From Chloroflexota bacterium (GTDB lineage: Bacteria; Chloroflexota; Limnocylindria; Limnocylindrales; CSP1-4): a DNA stretch of 5,435 bases. Below, piece after piece: positions 1 through 5,306 of this stretch. Position 1 is the first letter of the stretch. Each line of letters begins with the position of its first letter. The notes under the pieces are model-generated. The model saw nothing but the letters and a program-made list of their open reading frames with translations, ran no database searches and was not told the DNA's origin. Where the stretch lies: positions 1 to 5,435 of the forward strand of contig JACQEF010000297.1 of assembly GCA_016200745.1 (NCBI GenBank), in the 5' to 3' direction. The translations under genes and the position numbers were made by a program.

Positions 1-425
1 CGACGGTTGACCGTGGTCGCGACCAGGGTCCCGCCGGGCCGGAGCCAGCGTCGGAGATTGGCCAGCGCGGCGCCGGGATCGGCGAAATGCTCGAGCGTGA
101 AGCTCGACAGGGCGAGGTCGAACGTGCCGTCGGCGAAGGCCGCGCCGTCGGCGCACAGGTCGACGATGGCGAACTCGTCGAGGTGGGGCAGGGGAACGCT
201 CGGCTCGTGGATGTCGGCGCCGACCAGTCGGGTGATCCTGGGCCGGAAGCCGCGGAGCGCGGACACGCGACCGCAGCCGGCGTCGAGGACCGCCACGGTA
301 CCCGGCGAGCGGGTCTCGGCGGCCACGAGGCCGCGATCGAGCGCCTCGCGGACGAGGCTTCCGACGCTGGGGTCGATCCCCAGCCTGGGCAGCAGGGCGA
401 ACCGCCCGGGTTCAGCCACCCTCAC
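1..425 (-). CDS. Class I SAM-dependent methyltransferase (Methyltransf_11-like), 3' end off the window
   Basis: The visible part is the first 141 codons of a Rossmann-fold methyltransferase; the C-terminus lies beyond the left edge. Motif I is clear as VLDAGCGR (residues 47-54 approximately), where SAM binds. The acidic residue ending strand 2 is in GADIHE (about residue 71). The later FDLALSSFTLEHFADP segment followed by LRPGGTLVATT (residues 102-138) is the usual type-11 methyltransferase signature. The substrate cannot be told from this part. I chose the GTG at 425-423 because it forms a GTGA overlap with the trxB stop codon (424-422), the standard arrangement for translational coupling; a second in-frame GTG at 419 is possible. 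No good Shine-Dalgarno sequence is visible, which fits coupling to trxB. The family call is firm. A role linked to thioredoxin reductase would be inference from position only. Confidence 0.85.
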   Translation of the reverse strand, partial: MRVAEPGRFALLPRLGIDPSVGSLVREALDRGLVAAETRSPGTVAVLDAGCGRVSALRGFRPRITRLVGADIHEPSVPLPHLDEFAIVDLCADGAAFADGTFDLALSSFTLEHFADPGAALANLRRWLRPGGTLVATTVNR

Positions 426-1504
426 CAGGCGGTGGAGGTCGCGGCCTCGGTGATGCCCTGCGCCTCCAGCCAGCGTTCCGCGTCGATGGCCGCCTTGCAC
501 CCGTCGGCGGCGGCGGTCACGGCCTGGCGGTAGCGATGGTCGTGGACGTCGCCCGCGATGAACACGCCGTCGATCTTCGAGCCGGTCTCGTCGTGGACGA
601 CGAGATAGCCGGCCTGGTCGACCTCGAGCCAGTCGCGGAACGCCTCGGTGTTCGGTCGGTAGCCGATGGCGATGAACAGGCCGTCGATCGGCATCGTCGT
701 CTCGTCGCCGGACTTGGTGTCGCGCAGGCGAACCGCGTCCACCTTGGTGTCGCCGAGGACCTCCTCGACTGCCGTGTTCGGGTGGACGTCGATCTTGGGG
801 TTGGCCAGCGCCCGGTCGATCATGATCTTCGACGCGCGGAACGTGTCGCGCCGGTGGAGCAGGTGGACCTTGGTGGCGAACCGGGTCAGGTAGGTCGCCT
901 CCTCGAACGCGGTGTCGCCGCCGCCGACGACCGCGATCTCGCGGTCGCGGAAGAAGAACCCGTCGCACGTGGCGCAGGCCGACACGCCGCGTCCGCGCAG
1001 CCGGGTCTCGCTGTCGAGCCCGAGCCACAGGGCCGACGCCCCGGTCGCGATGATCACCGCCTGGGCGCGGTACTCGGTGCCGCGGGCGAACAGCCGGAAG
1101 GGCCGCCCGGAGAAGTCGACCCGCTCGATGTCGACGTCCACGAACCGGGCGCCGACGCGCTCCGCCTGGCCGCGCATCGCGGCCATCAGGTCCGGGCCCT
1201 GGATCGGCTCGACGAAGCCGGGGAAGTTCTCAACGTCGCTCGTCAGCATCAGCTGGCCGCCCGGCGCCGATCCAGCCAGCACGACCGGTTCGAGGTTGGC
1301 GCGCGCCGCATAGATCGCCGCGGTGAGCCCGGCCGGGCCCGACCCGACGATCACGACCTTGGCGTCGACGCGGTCGCCCGCGCTCCTGATGGTGGACGGT
1401 CCGCCGGTCGCGGTGGTCGGCGCGTTGGCATCGTCGAGCAGGGCGATGCTGAAGCCGCCGAACGGGTTGGATGCCCCGGCGGCCGGAGGTTCCTTGTCGT
1501 TCAT
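422..1504 (-). CDS. trxB: Thioredoxin-disulfide reductase (NADPH, FAD) with N-terminal extension
   Basis: This FAD flavoprotein reduces thioredoxin with NADPH in the cytoplasm. In the 360-residue product the FAD-binding GSGPAG motif is at 54-59 and the redox-active CATC (C177, C180), followed by Asp181, is intact. The NADPH motif GGGDTAFEE is at 194-202, HRRDTFRA (217-224) supplies the arginines that favour NADPH over NADH, and the C-terminal FAD motif GVFIAGDV is at 313-320, followed by the usual HRYRQAVTAAADG. The family is normally 305-325 residues. Here about 47 residues, rich in Ala, Gly, Pro and Thr, precede the first FAD strand, and no good start codon lies closer to the fold, so the extension looks real. 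The ATG at 1504 is preferred because a -10-like hexamer lies 7 nt upstream, suggesting a leaderless message. The ATG at 1513 (three residues longer) is the alternative. An ORF continuing further upstream is open but crosses the operator-like palindrome and the end of the preceding gene. The gene ends in a 4-bp overlap with the methyltransferase. No thioredoxin gene is present in the window. Confidence 0.95.
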   Translation of the reverse strand: MNDKEPPAAGASNPFGGFSIALLDDANAPTTATGGPSTIRSAGDRVDAKVVIVGSGPAGLTAAIYAARANLEPVVLAGSAPGGQLMLTSDVENFPGFVEPIQGPDLMAAMRGQAERVGARFVDVDIERVDFSGRPFRLFARGTEYRAQAVIIATGASALWLGLDSETRLRGRGVSACATCDGFFFRDREIAVVGGGDTAFEEATYLTRFATKVHLLHRRDTFRASKIMIDRALANPKIDVHPNTAVEEVLGDTKVDAVRLRDTKSGDETTMPIDGLFIAIGYRPNTEAFRDWLEVDQAGYLVVHDETGSKIDGVFIAGDVHDHRYRQAVTAAADGCKAAIDAERWLEAQGITEAATSTAW

Positions 1505-1511
1505 CGCTGGC

Positions 1512-1517
1512 ATCGTA
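1512..1517 (-). promoter_or_regulatory. Candidate -10 hexamer for trxB
   Basis: Read on the minus strand the hexamer is TACGAT, matching TATAAT at four of six positions including the conserved first TA and final T. Seven bases separate it from the ATG at 1504, the normal distance from a -10 box to the transcription start. Transcription would then start at or next to the A of the ATG, giving a leaderless mRNA. No recognisable TTGACA-like -35 lies 16-18 bp upstream; that position (1535-1540) falls inside the palindrome at 1529-1545. The call rests on spacing and context only. Confidence 0.4.
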
Positions 1518-1528
1518 CCACGGATGCG

Positions 1529-1545
1529 ATACTCCCTGGGGGTAT
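1529..1545. promoter_or_regulatory. Operator-like palindrome upstream of trxB, resembling CsoR/CstR-family sites
   Basis: On the minus strand the sequence is ATACCCCCAGGGAGTAT. It is an odd-length inverted repeat with 8-bp arms around a central A and a single mismatched pair (7 of 8 match). It lies entirely in the 43-bp gap between the LLM oxidoreductase stop and the trxB start, over the place where the -35 element should be, so a bound protein could block transcription. Operators of the CsoR/CstR/RcnR family (DUF156 repressors sensing Cu(I), persulfides or Ni/Co) have the same look: TA-flanked C-tracts facing G-tracts, roughly ATACCC...GGGTAT. The palindrome is directly visible; the link to that repressor family is a resemblance recalled from family knowledge, and no such repressor gene is in the window. 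Confidence 0.45.
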
Positions 1546-1547
1546 GG

Positions 1548-2444
1548 CTACAGGGCGTGGACCAGGGGCAGGACGGCCTGCCCGAGCAGGTCCAGCTGGT
1601 CCGGGACATGGACGCGATCCAGGGAGACGATCACGTGCTGGACGCCGACGTCGGCGAGGTCGCCGAACTGGTCCACGACCTGGCTCGGCGAGGCCGTCCC
1701 GGACCGGCCGTCGCGCGAGATCCGGACGTCCTGCAGCGTGGACCGCTCGATCTCGTCGGGGTCGCGTCCCACGGCCTCGCAGTGCCGGTCGAGGATGGCG
1801 TACTTGCGGGCGATCGCCTCGGGCGACCCGAAGACGTTGCACGCGTCCGCGTACTGGGCCACCAGCCGGAGCGTCTTCTTCTCACCACCGCCACCGACCA
1901 TGATCGGGACGCGCGGACGCGACAGCGACTGCGGCGAGTTCAGCAGCCGCGCCGCGTGATAGTGCCGGCCGTCGAAGGTTCCCTCGCTGCCGCGCTCCCC
2001 CTCGAACATGGCCTGGGCGATCTGGAGCGTCTCCTCGAGCAGCTCGAACCGCTCCCCGAGCGGCGGGAAGGGGAACGCCAGGCCATGCGATTCCTCGGCG
2101 TTCCAGGCCGCACCGATGCCCAGCCAGGCGCGGCCGCCCGACAGCACGTCCAGGGTGGTCGTCGCCTTGACCCACAGCCCGGGGTGGCGGTAGTGGACGC
2201 CGCCGACCATCAGCCCGAGGCGCGCTCGCGACGAATGCGCCGCCATGTAGCCGAGCGCGGTCATCCCCTCGAGCATCGGCTCCTCGGGCCGGCCGACGCC
2301 GCGGATCTGGAAGAAGTGATCCATGACCCAGATCGAATCGAAGCCGAGGTCGTCGGCCTGGCGGGTGATCCGGGCGAGGGTGGACCCGATGGCCTCGGCT
2401 CCCCCGGGCCACGTGAACGAGTCGATCTGGAGGCCGAGCTTCAT
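1548..2444 (-). CDS. LLM-class F420-dependent oxidoreductase, Rv1855c-like
   Basis: A TIM-barrel enzyme of the bacterial luciferase-like monooxygenase superfamily, in the branch whose members often use reduced F420 for hydride transfer to small organic substrates. Its substrate is unknown. The 298-residue product starts with the typical strand-1 MKLGLQIDSF and continues with LGFDSIWVMDHFF (33-45). GGRAWLGIGAAWN (103-115) is a core strand-loop, and VPIMVGGGGEKKTLRLVAQYAD (179-200) is the glycine-rich loop that binds the cofactor phosphate in this superfamily. Length is normal. The order of motifs, with TWPGG near the start and AAWNAEESHGLAFPFPPLGERFELLEE after the core, matches the Rv1855c-type subfamily. 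The ATG at 2444 fits the N-terminal strand exactly; only a weak AGG is visible upstream. It begins 9 bp after the cofE stop, so it is probably the last gene of the F420 operon. FMN use cannot be excluded by sequence. Confidence 0.88.
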   Translation of the reverse strand: MKLGLQIDSFTWPGGAEAIGSTLARITRQADDLGFDSIWVMDHFFQIRGVGRPEEPMLEGMTALGYMAAHSSRARLGLMVGGVHYRHPGLWVKATTTLDVLSGGRAWLGIGAAWNAEESHGLAFPFPPLGERFELLEETLQIAQAMFEGERGSEGTFDGRHYHAARLLNSPQSLSRPRVPIMVGGGGEKKTLRLVAQYADACNVFGSPEAIARKYAILDRHCEAVGRDPDEIERSTLQDVRISRDGRSGTASPSQVVDQFGDLADVGVQHVIVSLDRVHVPDQLDLLGQAVLPLVHAL

Positions 2445-2453
2445 CCGCGCAGC

Positions 2454-3227
2454 CTAGGGGAAGAGGTCCATCTCGTGCGGGATCAGCGTGTCTCGGATCG
2501 GCGTCTCGCCGCGGGTGAAGGCTGCTCCCCGGACGAGCGCCACGGGACGACCGGCGGTCTTGCCGAGGGCCAGCTCGGCGGCTGCGGCGAGCTCGTCGGC
2601 GAGGGCCCGGACCGTCGCGTGCATGACCCGCCCGTCTGCGTCGGGAACGCCGCGCAGGTCGTCGAGCGGCTCCAGCCCGGAGACGCCGATCGCGACGTCG
2701 GTGATCCCCCAGCGCCACGGCCGGCCGAAGGAGTCGGACACGATGACCGGGACGTCGGTGGCGAAGCGAGCCCGGAGCGCCTCCCGCAGCCGTCGCGCCG
2801 AAGCGTCGGGGTCGGTCGGGAGCAACGTGACGACGTTCCCGCTCGCCGGGCCGACGTTCGAGGCGTCGACCCCGCCGTTGGCGCAGACGAACCCGTGCCG
2901 CGTCTCGGTGATCAGCACGCCATGCGCCATCCGAACCACCCGTCGAGCCTCGCGCAGGACCACCTCGATCTGGCGCGGGTCGCGATCGAAGCGGGTCGCG
3001 AAGTCGACGGCTTCGGGTCGCGGCGTGACCTTGGTGAGGTCCACAACCGCGCCCTCCGCCTTCGACACGACCTTCTGCGTCACGACCACGACGTCGTCTG
3101 CGGCGAGCGGCAAAGCACCCGCCGTTCGATCGAGCGCGTCCCCGATCAGCGCCGCCAGGTCGTCGCCGGGGCGGACCTCGGGGATGCCGTCGAGGGCGAG
3201 GACTCGCAGAGAACCGTCAGCCGGCAC
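2454..3227 (-). CDS. cofE: Coenzyme F420-0:L-glutamate ligase, stand-alone CofE
   Basis: A GTP- and divalent-metal-dependent ligase that adds L-glutamate residues to F420-0 (or dehydro-F420-0), making the tail of coenzyme F420. The 257-residue product shows the family landmarks in order: GIPEVRPGDDLAALI near the start, DDVVVVTQKVVSKAEG (44-59), VVRMAHGVLITETRHGFVCANGGVDASN (97-124, Asp121 a likely metal ligand), VIVSDSFGRPWRWGITDVAIG (161-181) and DELAAAAELALGKTAGRPVALVRG (211-234). The start is the GTG at 3227: it gives the correct N-terminus, has GAGGGG 4 bases upstream, and overlaps the end of cofC by 11 bp. The open frame runs 42 codons further upstream, but that part is low-complexity Arg/Ser shadow of cofC. 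The length matches one-domain CofE; the FMN-binding reductase domain fused at the C-terminus of actinobacterial FbiB is absent, since a TAG follows HEMDLFP. Confidence 0.95.
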   Translation of the reverse strand: MPADGSLRVLALDGIPEVRPGDDLAALIGDALDRTAGALPLAADDVVVVTQKVVSKAEGAVVDLTKVTPRPEAVDFATRFDRDPRQIEVVLREARRVVRMAHGVLITETRHGFVCANGGVDASNVGPASGNVVTLLPTDPDASARRLREALRARFATDVPVIVSDSFGRPWRWGITDVAIGVSGLEPLDDLRGVPDADGRVMHATVRALADELAAAAELALGKTAGRPVALVRGAAFTRGETPIRDTLIPHEMDLFP

Positions 3228-3849
3228 CGATCCCCTCGGGCGCCATCGACTCGACCAGGACCAGGTCGGCCGGGGTGTCGATGTCGAGTGTGAGCGGGCC
3301 GTCGATCTCGACGAAGCGCGCCCCCGCCGCCTCCGCCGCGAGTCGGTGGGCAAATCGGCTTCCGGCGCCGAAGCTGAAGCCGATGACGTCCGGTGGCCGG
3401 AGGGCGAGCGCGTTCGTCCCGGTCTGGTGCCGGTCGGTCACCAGCGCGACCGCGTGCGCGGCCGCGGCTAGCGGCTCGAGGACGTTCGCGATCGCGCCGG
3501 CGGAGATGAACGCGAGGTCGATCGGCAGGACCAGGAGTGCATCGGCGCCGCCCGCCACGACGTCCGCCCGGCCCTCGTCGAGTCCGGCATTCAGCCCCCG
3601 GCTACGCTGGCGGAGCGTCCGGGCGCCCAGCTCGGCCGCGCGCCGGAGGACGTCACGATCGGGGCTGACGACAAGGACGTCCTCCAGAAGGGGGAGCGCG
3701 AGGGCCGCCTCGACGGTCTCCGTCAGGAGCCGCTCGGTCAGGTCCTGGCGCTCCTCGGCGTCGAGCGTCCGGCCGAGCCGCGACTTGGCGTCCTCGAACG
3801 TGGCGACGGGGATGATCGCGGCGATCCGGGCGGGTGGGGTCGGATTCAT
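3217..3849 (-). CDS. cofC: CofC/FbiD guanylyltransferase of F420 biosynthesis
   Basis: A nucleotidyltransferase that couples GTP to a three-carbon phospho-acid, producing the unstable guanylyl intermediate used by CofD. Archaeal CofC uses 2-phospho-L-lactate, mycobacterial FbiD uses phosphoenolpyruvate, and some bacteria use 3-phosphoglycerate; the sequence alone does not decide here. In 210 residues it shows IPVATFEDAKSRL (13-25), the ER-containing helix after it, SRGLNAGLDEG (83-93), the metal-site region LLVLPIDLAF (105-114), DRHQTGTNALAL (139-150), FSFGAGSRFAHR (158-169) and LDIDTPADL (188-196). The family usually has DLPL where this protein has DLAF, a small oddity. The ATG at 3849 gives an ATGA overlap with the cofD stop and the right N-terminus. 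The frame is open further upstream only as a cofD shadow. The 3' end overlaps cofE by 11 bp, so the three cof genes are probably translated in a coupled way. Confidence 0.93.
   Translation of the reverse strand: MNPTPPARIAAIIPVATFEDAKSRLGRTLDAEERQDLTERLLTETVEAALALPLLEDVLVVSPDRDVLRRAAELGARTLRQRSRGLNAGLDEGRADVVAGGADALLVLPIDLAFISAGAIANVLEPLAAAAHAVALVTDRHQTGTNALALRPPDVIGFSFGAGSRFAHRLAAEAAGARFVEIDGPLTLDIDTPADLVLVESMAPEGIGAG
3232..3237 (-). promoter_or_regulatory. Ribosome binding site deciding the cofE start
   Basis: The minus strand reads GAGGGG, then four bases, then the GTG at 3227-3225. This purine-rich site sits inside the last codons of cofC and supports the GTG start over the open frame that continues upstream. 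Confidence 0.55.
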
Positions 3850-4787
3850 CGTGATCCGGCGAACTCCAGGACGGCTTTGGCGAGGCGGGCGCGGCTCGCG
3901 TCGTCGGTCATCATCGTGTCGGTCACCAGCGTCCGCCACCCAAGCGCTCGGATGTCCGGCTCCTGGTCGCGGTCGACCTCGTCGAGCACGAACCCGTCGA
4001 GCAGCTCGCGGTAGCCGGCGGCAACGCCGCGCGCGCTGGACTCGAGGCCGAGCGAGGCGAGCATCCGATCGGCCGGACCTTTGAGCGCGACCCCGCCGAC
4101 GATCGGGCTGACCGCGACGACCGGGACGCCGCGCGCCCGTGCCTCGCCCAAGAGGTCCCACATGCCCGGGACGGCGAGGATCGGCCCGATCGAGACGATC
4201 GGGTTGGACGGGCCGATGACGACGGCAGTCGCGGCGCCGATCGCGGCTTCCACGCGCGGTGTGGGGGCGGCCGCCTGGATCCCGTCGAATCGGACCTCGC
4301 GAACCTCCGGGGCCTGTCGCAGGTGGACGAAGTACTCCTGGAAGTCGAGCCAGCCGTCATCGGTCCGTACCTGCGTGCGGACCCGCGCGTCCGTCATCGG
4401 CAGGATCGCGCTGGGGATCCCGCGAGTCGCCTGAAGCGCGAGGACAGCATCCGTGACCGACGCTCCCCGGCTGATCCGGGCGGTTCGCGCGATGTGGGTC
4501 GCAAAGTCGCGGTCGCCGAGGCGGAACCAGGTCTCCTCGCCGTAGGTGCCGAGCTCCTCGATCACGGTCCAGGTCTCGCCGGCGATCCCCCAGCCGCGTT
4601 CGGCGTCGAACCGTCCGTCCAGCTGATACAGCGTGGCGTCGTGGTCGGGCATCACCAGCAGCCCATGCCGCTCGACGTCATCCGCCGTGTTGACGACCAC
4701 CGCCAGGTCGCCGGCGGGCAGGACCAGCTGCAGCCCGCGGGCCAGCTTGGCGCCGCCCGTTCCACCGGCGAGGGCGACGATCGTCAC
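3846..4787 (-). CDS. cofD: 2-phospho-L-lactate transferase CofD/FbiA
   Basis: Transfers the phospho-lactyl (or phosphoenolpyruvyl) group from the CofC product to 7,8-didemethyl-8-hydroxy-5-deazariboflavin (FO), forming F420-0 or dehydro-F420-0. The 313-residue product is full length and highly typical: ALAGGTGGAKLARGL (5-19) is the N-terminal nucleotide-binding loop, VNTADDVERHGLLVMPDHDATLYQLDG (32-58) carries the conserved acidic metal and substrate residues, and GWGIAGETW (65-73), WFRLGDRDFATH (87-98), ILPMTDARVRTQV (128-140), LDFQEYFV (147-154), IGPSNPIVSIGPILAVPG (191-208) and VSPIVGGVALKGPADRM (226-242) follow. The start is the GTG at 4787, placed one residue before the first conserved strand; the upstream site is only a weak GCGGGG. 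It lies 52 bp downstream of the PPOX gene and overlaps cofC by 4 bp, so it opens the biosynthetic part of the operon. Confidence 0.97.
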   Translation of the reverse strand: MTIVALAGGTGGAKLARGLQLVLPAGDLAVVVNTADDVERHGLLVMPDHDATLYQLDGRFDAERGWGIAGETWTVIEELGTYGEETWFRLGDRDFATHIARTARISRGASVTDAVLALQATRGIPSAILPMTDARVRTQVRTDDGWLDFQEYFVHLRQAPEVREVRFDGIQAAAPTPRVEAAIGAATAVVIGPSNPIVSIGPILAVPGMWDLLGEARARGVPVVAVSPIVGGVALKGPADRMLASLGLESSARGVAAGYRELLDGFVLDEVDRDQEPDIRALGWRTLVTDTMMTDDASRARLAKAVLEFAGSR

Positions 4788-4839
4788 CCCGCGAGCGGCC
4801 GGCTGCCGTGCCGCGAGGGCCGCCGCGTCGAGAGCGGCA

Positions 4840-5292
4840 TCAGTCGACGTAGTCGACGATCCGCGCCGGACGGATGCGGAAGCTGATCCGTTGCTGCCTG
4901 GTGAAGCTCTCGCGGATCAACCGCTCGGCCTTGGCCGGGTCGTCCGCGTGATAGCGGCGGGCCATGCCCGCGATGTCGGCCTGCGCGATCGCCTGGTCCT
5001 CGACCGGCTCGGCCGTCCCGCTGATGGTCACCCAGCGATACCCGTCCTCGTTGGCGATCGACAGCGAGACGCGCGGATCGCGGAGGAGGTTCGACGGCCA
5101 GCGCCGGCCGACCGCGCTGTTGACGAGGATCTCGTCGCCGTTGACGGTGTACCAGACCACGGCCTGTCGGATGGATCCGTCCGCGTCGATGGTCGCGATC
5201 GTGGCGAACCGGGTCGTGTCGATGAAGGCGCGGGTCTCGTCTTCGATGCTGGCGGCGGGAGTGTCACCCGCGGTGGCGGGGCCGGTGTGCAT
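4840..5292 (-). CDS. PPOX-class (split-barrel) putative F420-dependent oxidoreductase
   Basis: A small split beta-barrel flavin- or deazaflavin-binding protein of the FDOR-B / Rv1155-like group. Members bind F420 or FMN as dimers and reduce diverse small molecules; the substrate here is unknown. Of 150 residues, 25-47 carry the first strands (IDTTRFATIATIDADGSIRQ), 58-79 hold NSAVGRRWPSNLLRDPRVSLSI (the cofactor-phosphate region; the NLxRDPRV signature is typical of Rv1155 relatives), and RWVTISGTAEPVED (86-99) and the C-terminal RISFRIRPARIVDYV (135-149) complete the barrel. Length is normal, with a slightly long, flexible N-terminus of about 20 residues. The ATG at 5292 has AGGAG six bases upstream. 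Its position 52 bp before cofD makes F420 use more likely than heme or FMN binding, but that is inference from context. It may be the first gene of the F420 operon. Confidence 0.87.
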   Translation of the reverse strand: MHTGPATAGDTPAASIEDETRAFIDTTRFATIATIDADGSIRQAVVWYTVNGDEILVNSAVGRRWPSNLLRDPRVSLSIANEDGYRWVTISGTAEPVEDQAIAQADIAGMARRYHADDPAKAERLIRESFTRQQRISFRIRPARIVDYVD

Positions 5293-5298
5293 GCGTCT

Positions 5299-5303
5299 CT
5301 CCT
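5299..5303 (-). promoter_or_regulatory. Strong Shine-Dalgarno sequence for the PPOX gene
   Basis: The minus strand reads AGGAG followed by six bases (AGACGC) and the ATG at 5292. It is the best ribosome binding site in the window and lies in the 14-bp gap after the transposase-like stop codon, so translation initiates independently here. Confidence 0.7.
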
Positions 5304-5306
5304 ATG

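Noticed and set aside
1505..1609. Longer trxB start at 1609
   Set aside because: It would add about 35 residues with no family resemblance, overlap the end of the LLM gene and place the palindrome inside coding sequence. The ATG at 1504 or 1513 is better placed.
536..1903. A 455-codon plus-strand frame antisense to trxB
   Set aside because: Low-complexity Arg/Gly/Asp-rich translation ending in a poly-Arg/Gly tail with no domain. The minus strand codes for a clear thioredoxin reductase.
1323..3293. A 656-codon open frame on the plus strand across the trxB, LLM and cofE region
   Set aside because: It runs antisense to three well-recognised genes, has Arg/Asp/Gly/Ala-rich composition with no recognisable domain, and spans gene boundaries. 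It is a product of high third-position GC.
3228..3353. Longer cofE start at 3353
   Set aside because: The extra 42 residues are Arg/Ser-rich shadow of the cofC reading frame, whereas the GTG at 3227 has a good ribosome binding site and the expected N-terminus.
3850..4161. Longer cofC start at 4161
   Set aside because: The extra 104 residues are an Arg-rich shadow of cofD; the ATG at 3849 gives the ATGA overlap and the normal CofC length.
4788..4839. Terminator or promoter between the PPOX gene and cofD
   Set aside because: Only weak GC-rich stems with long loops, no T-run, and no plausible -10/-35 pair.
4843..4857. GTCGAC-GTA-GTCGAC repeated palindrome
   Set aside because: It encodes the Val-Asp-Tyr-Val-Asp end of the PPOX protein; the repeat follows from the repeated Val-Asp codons.
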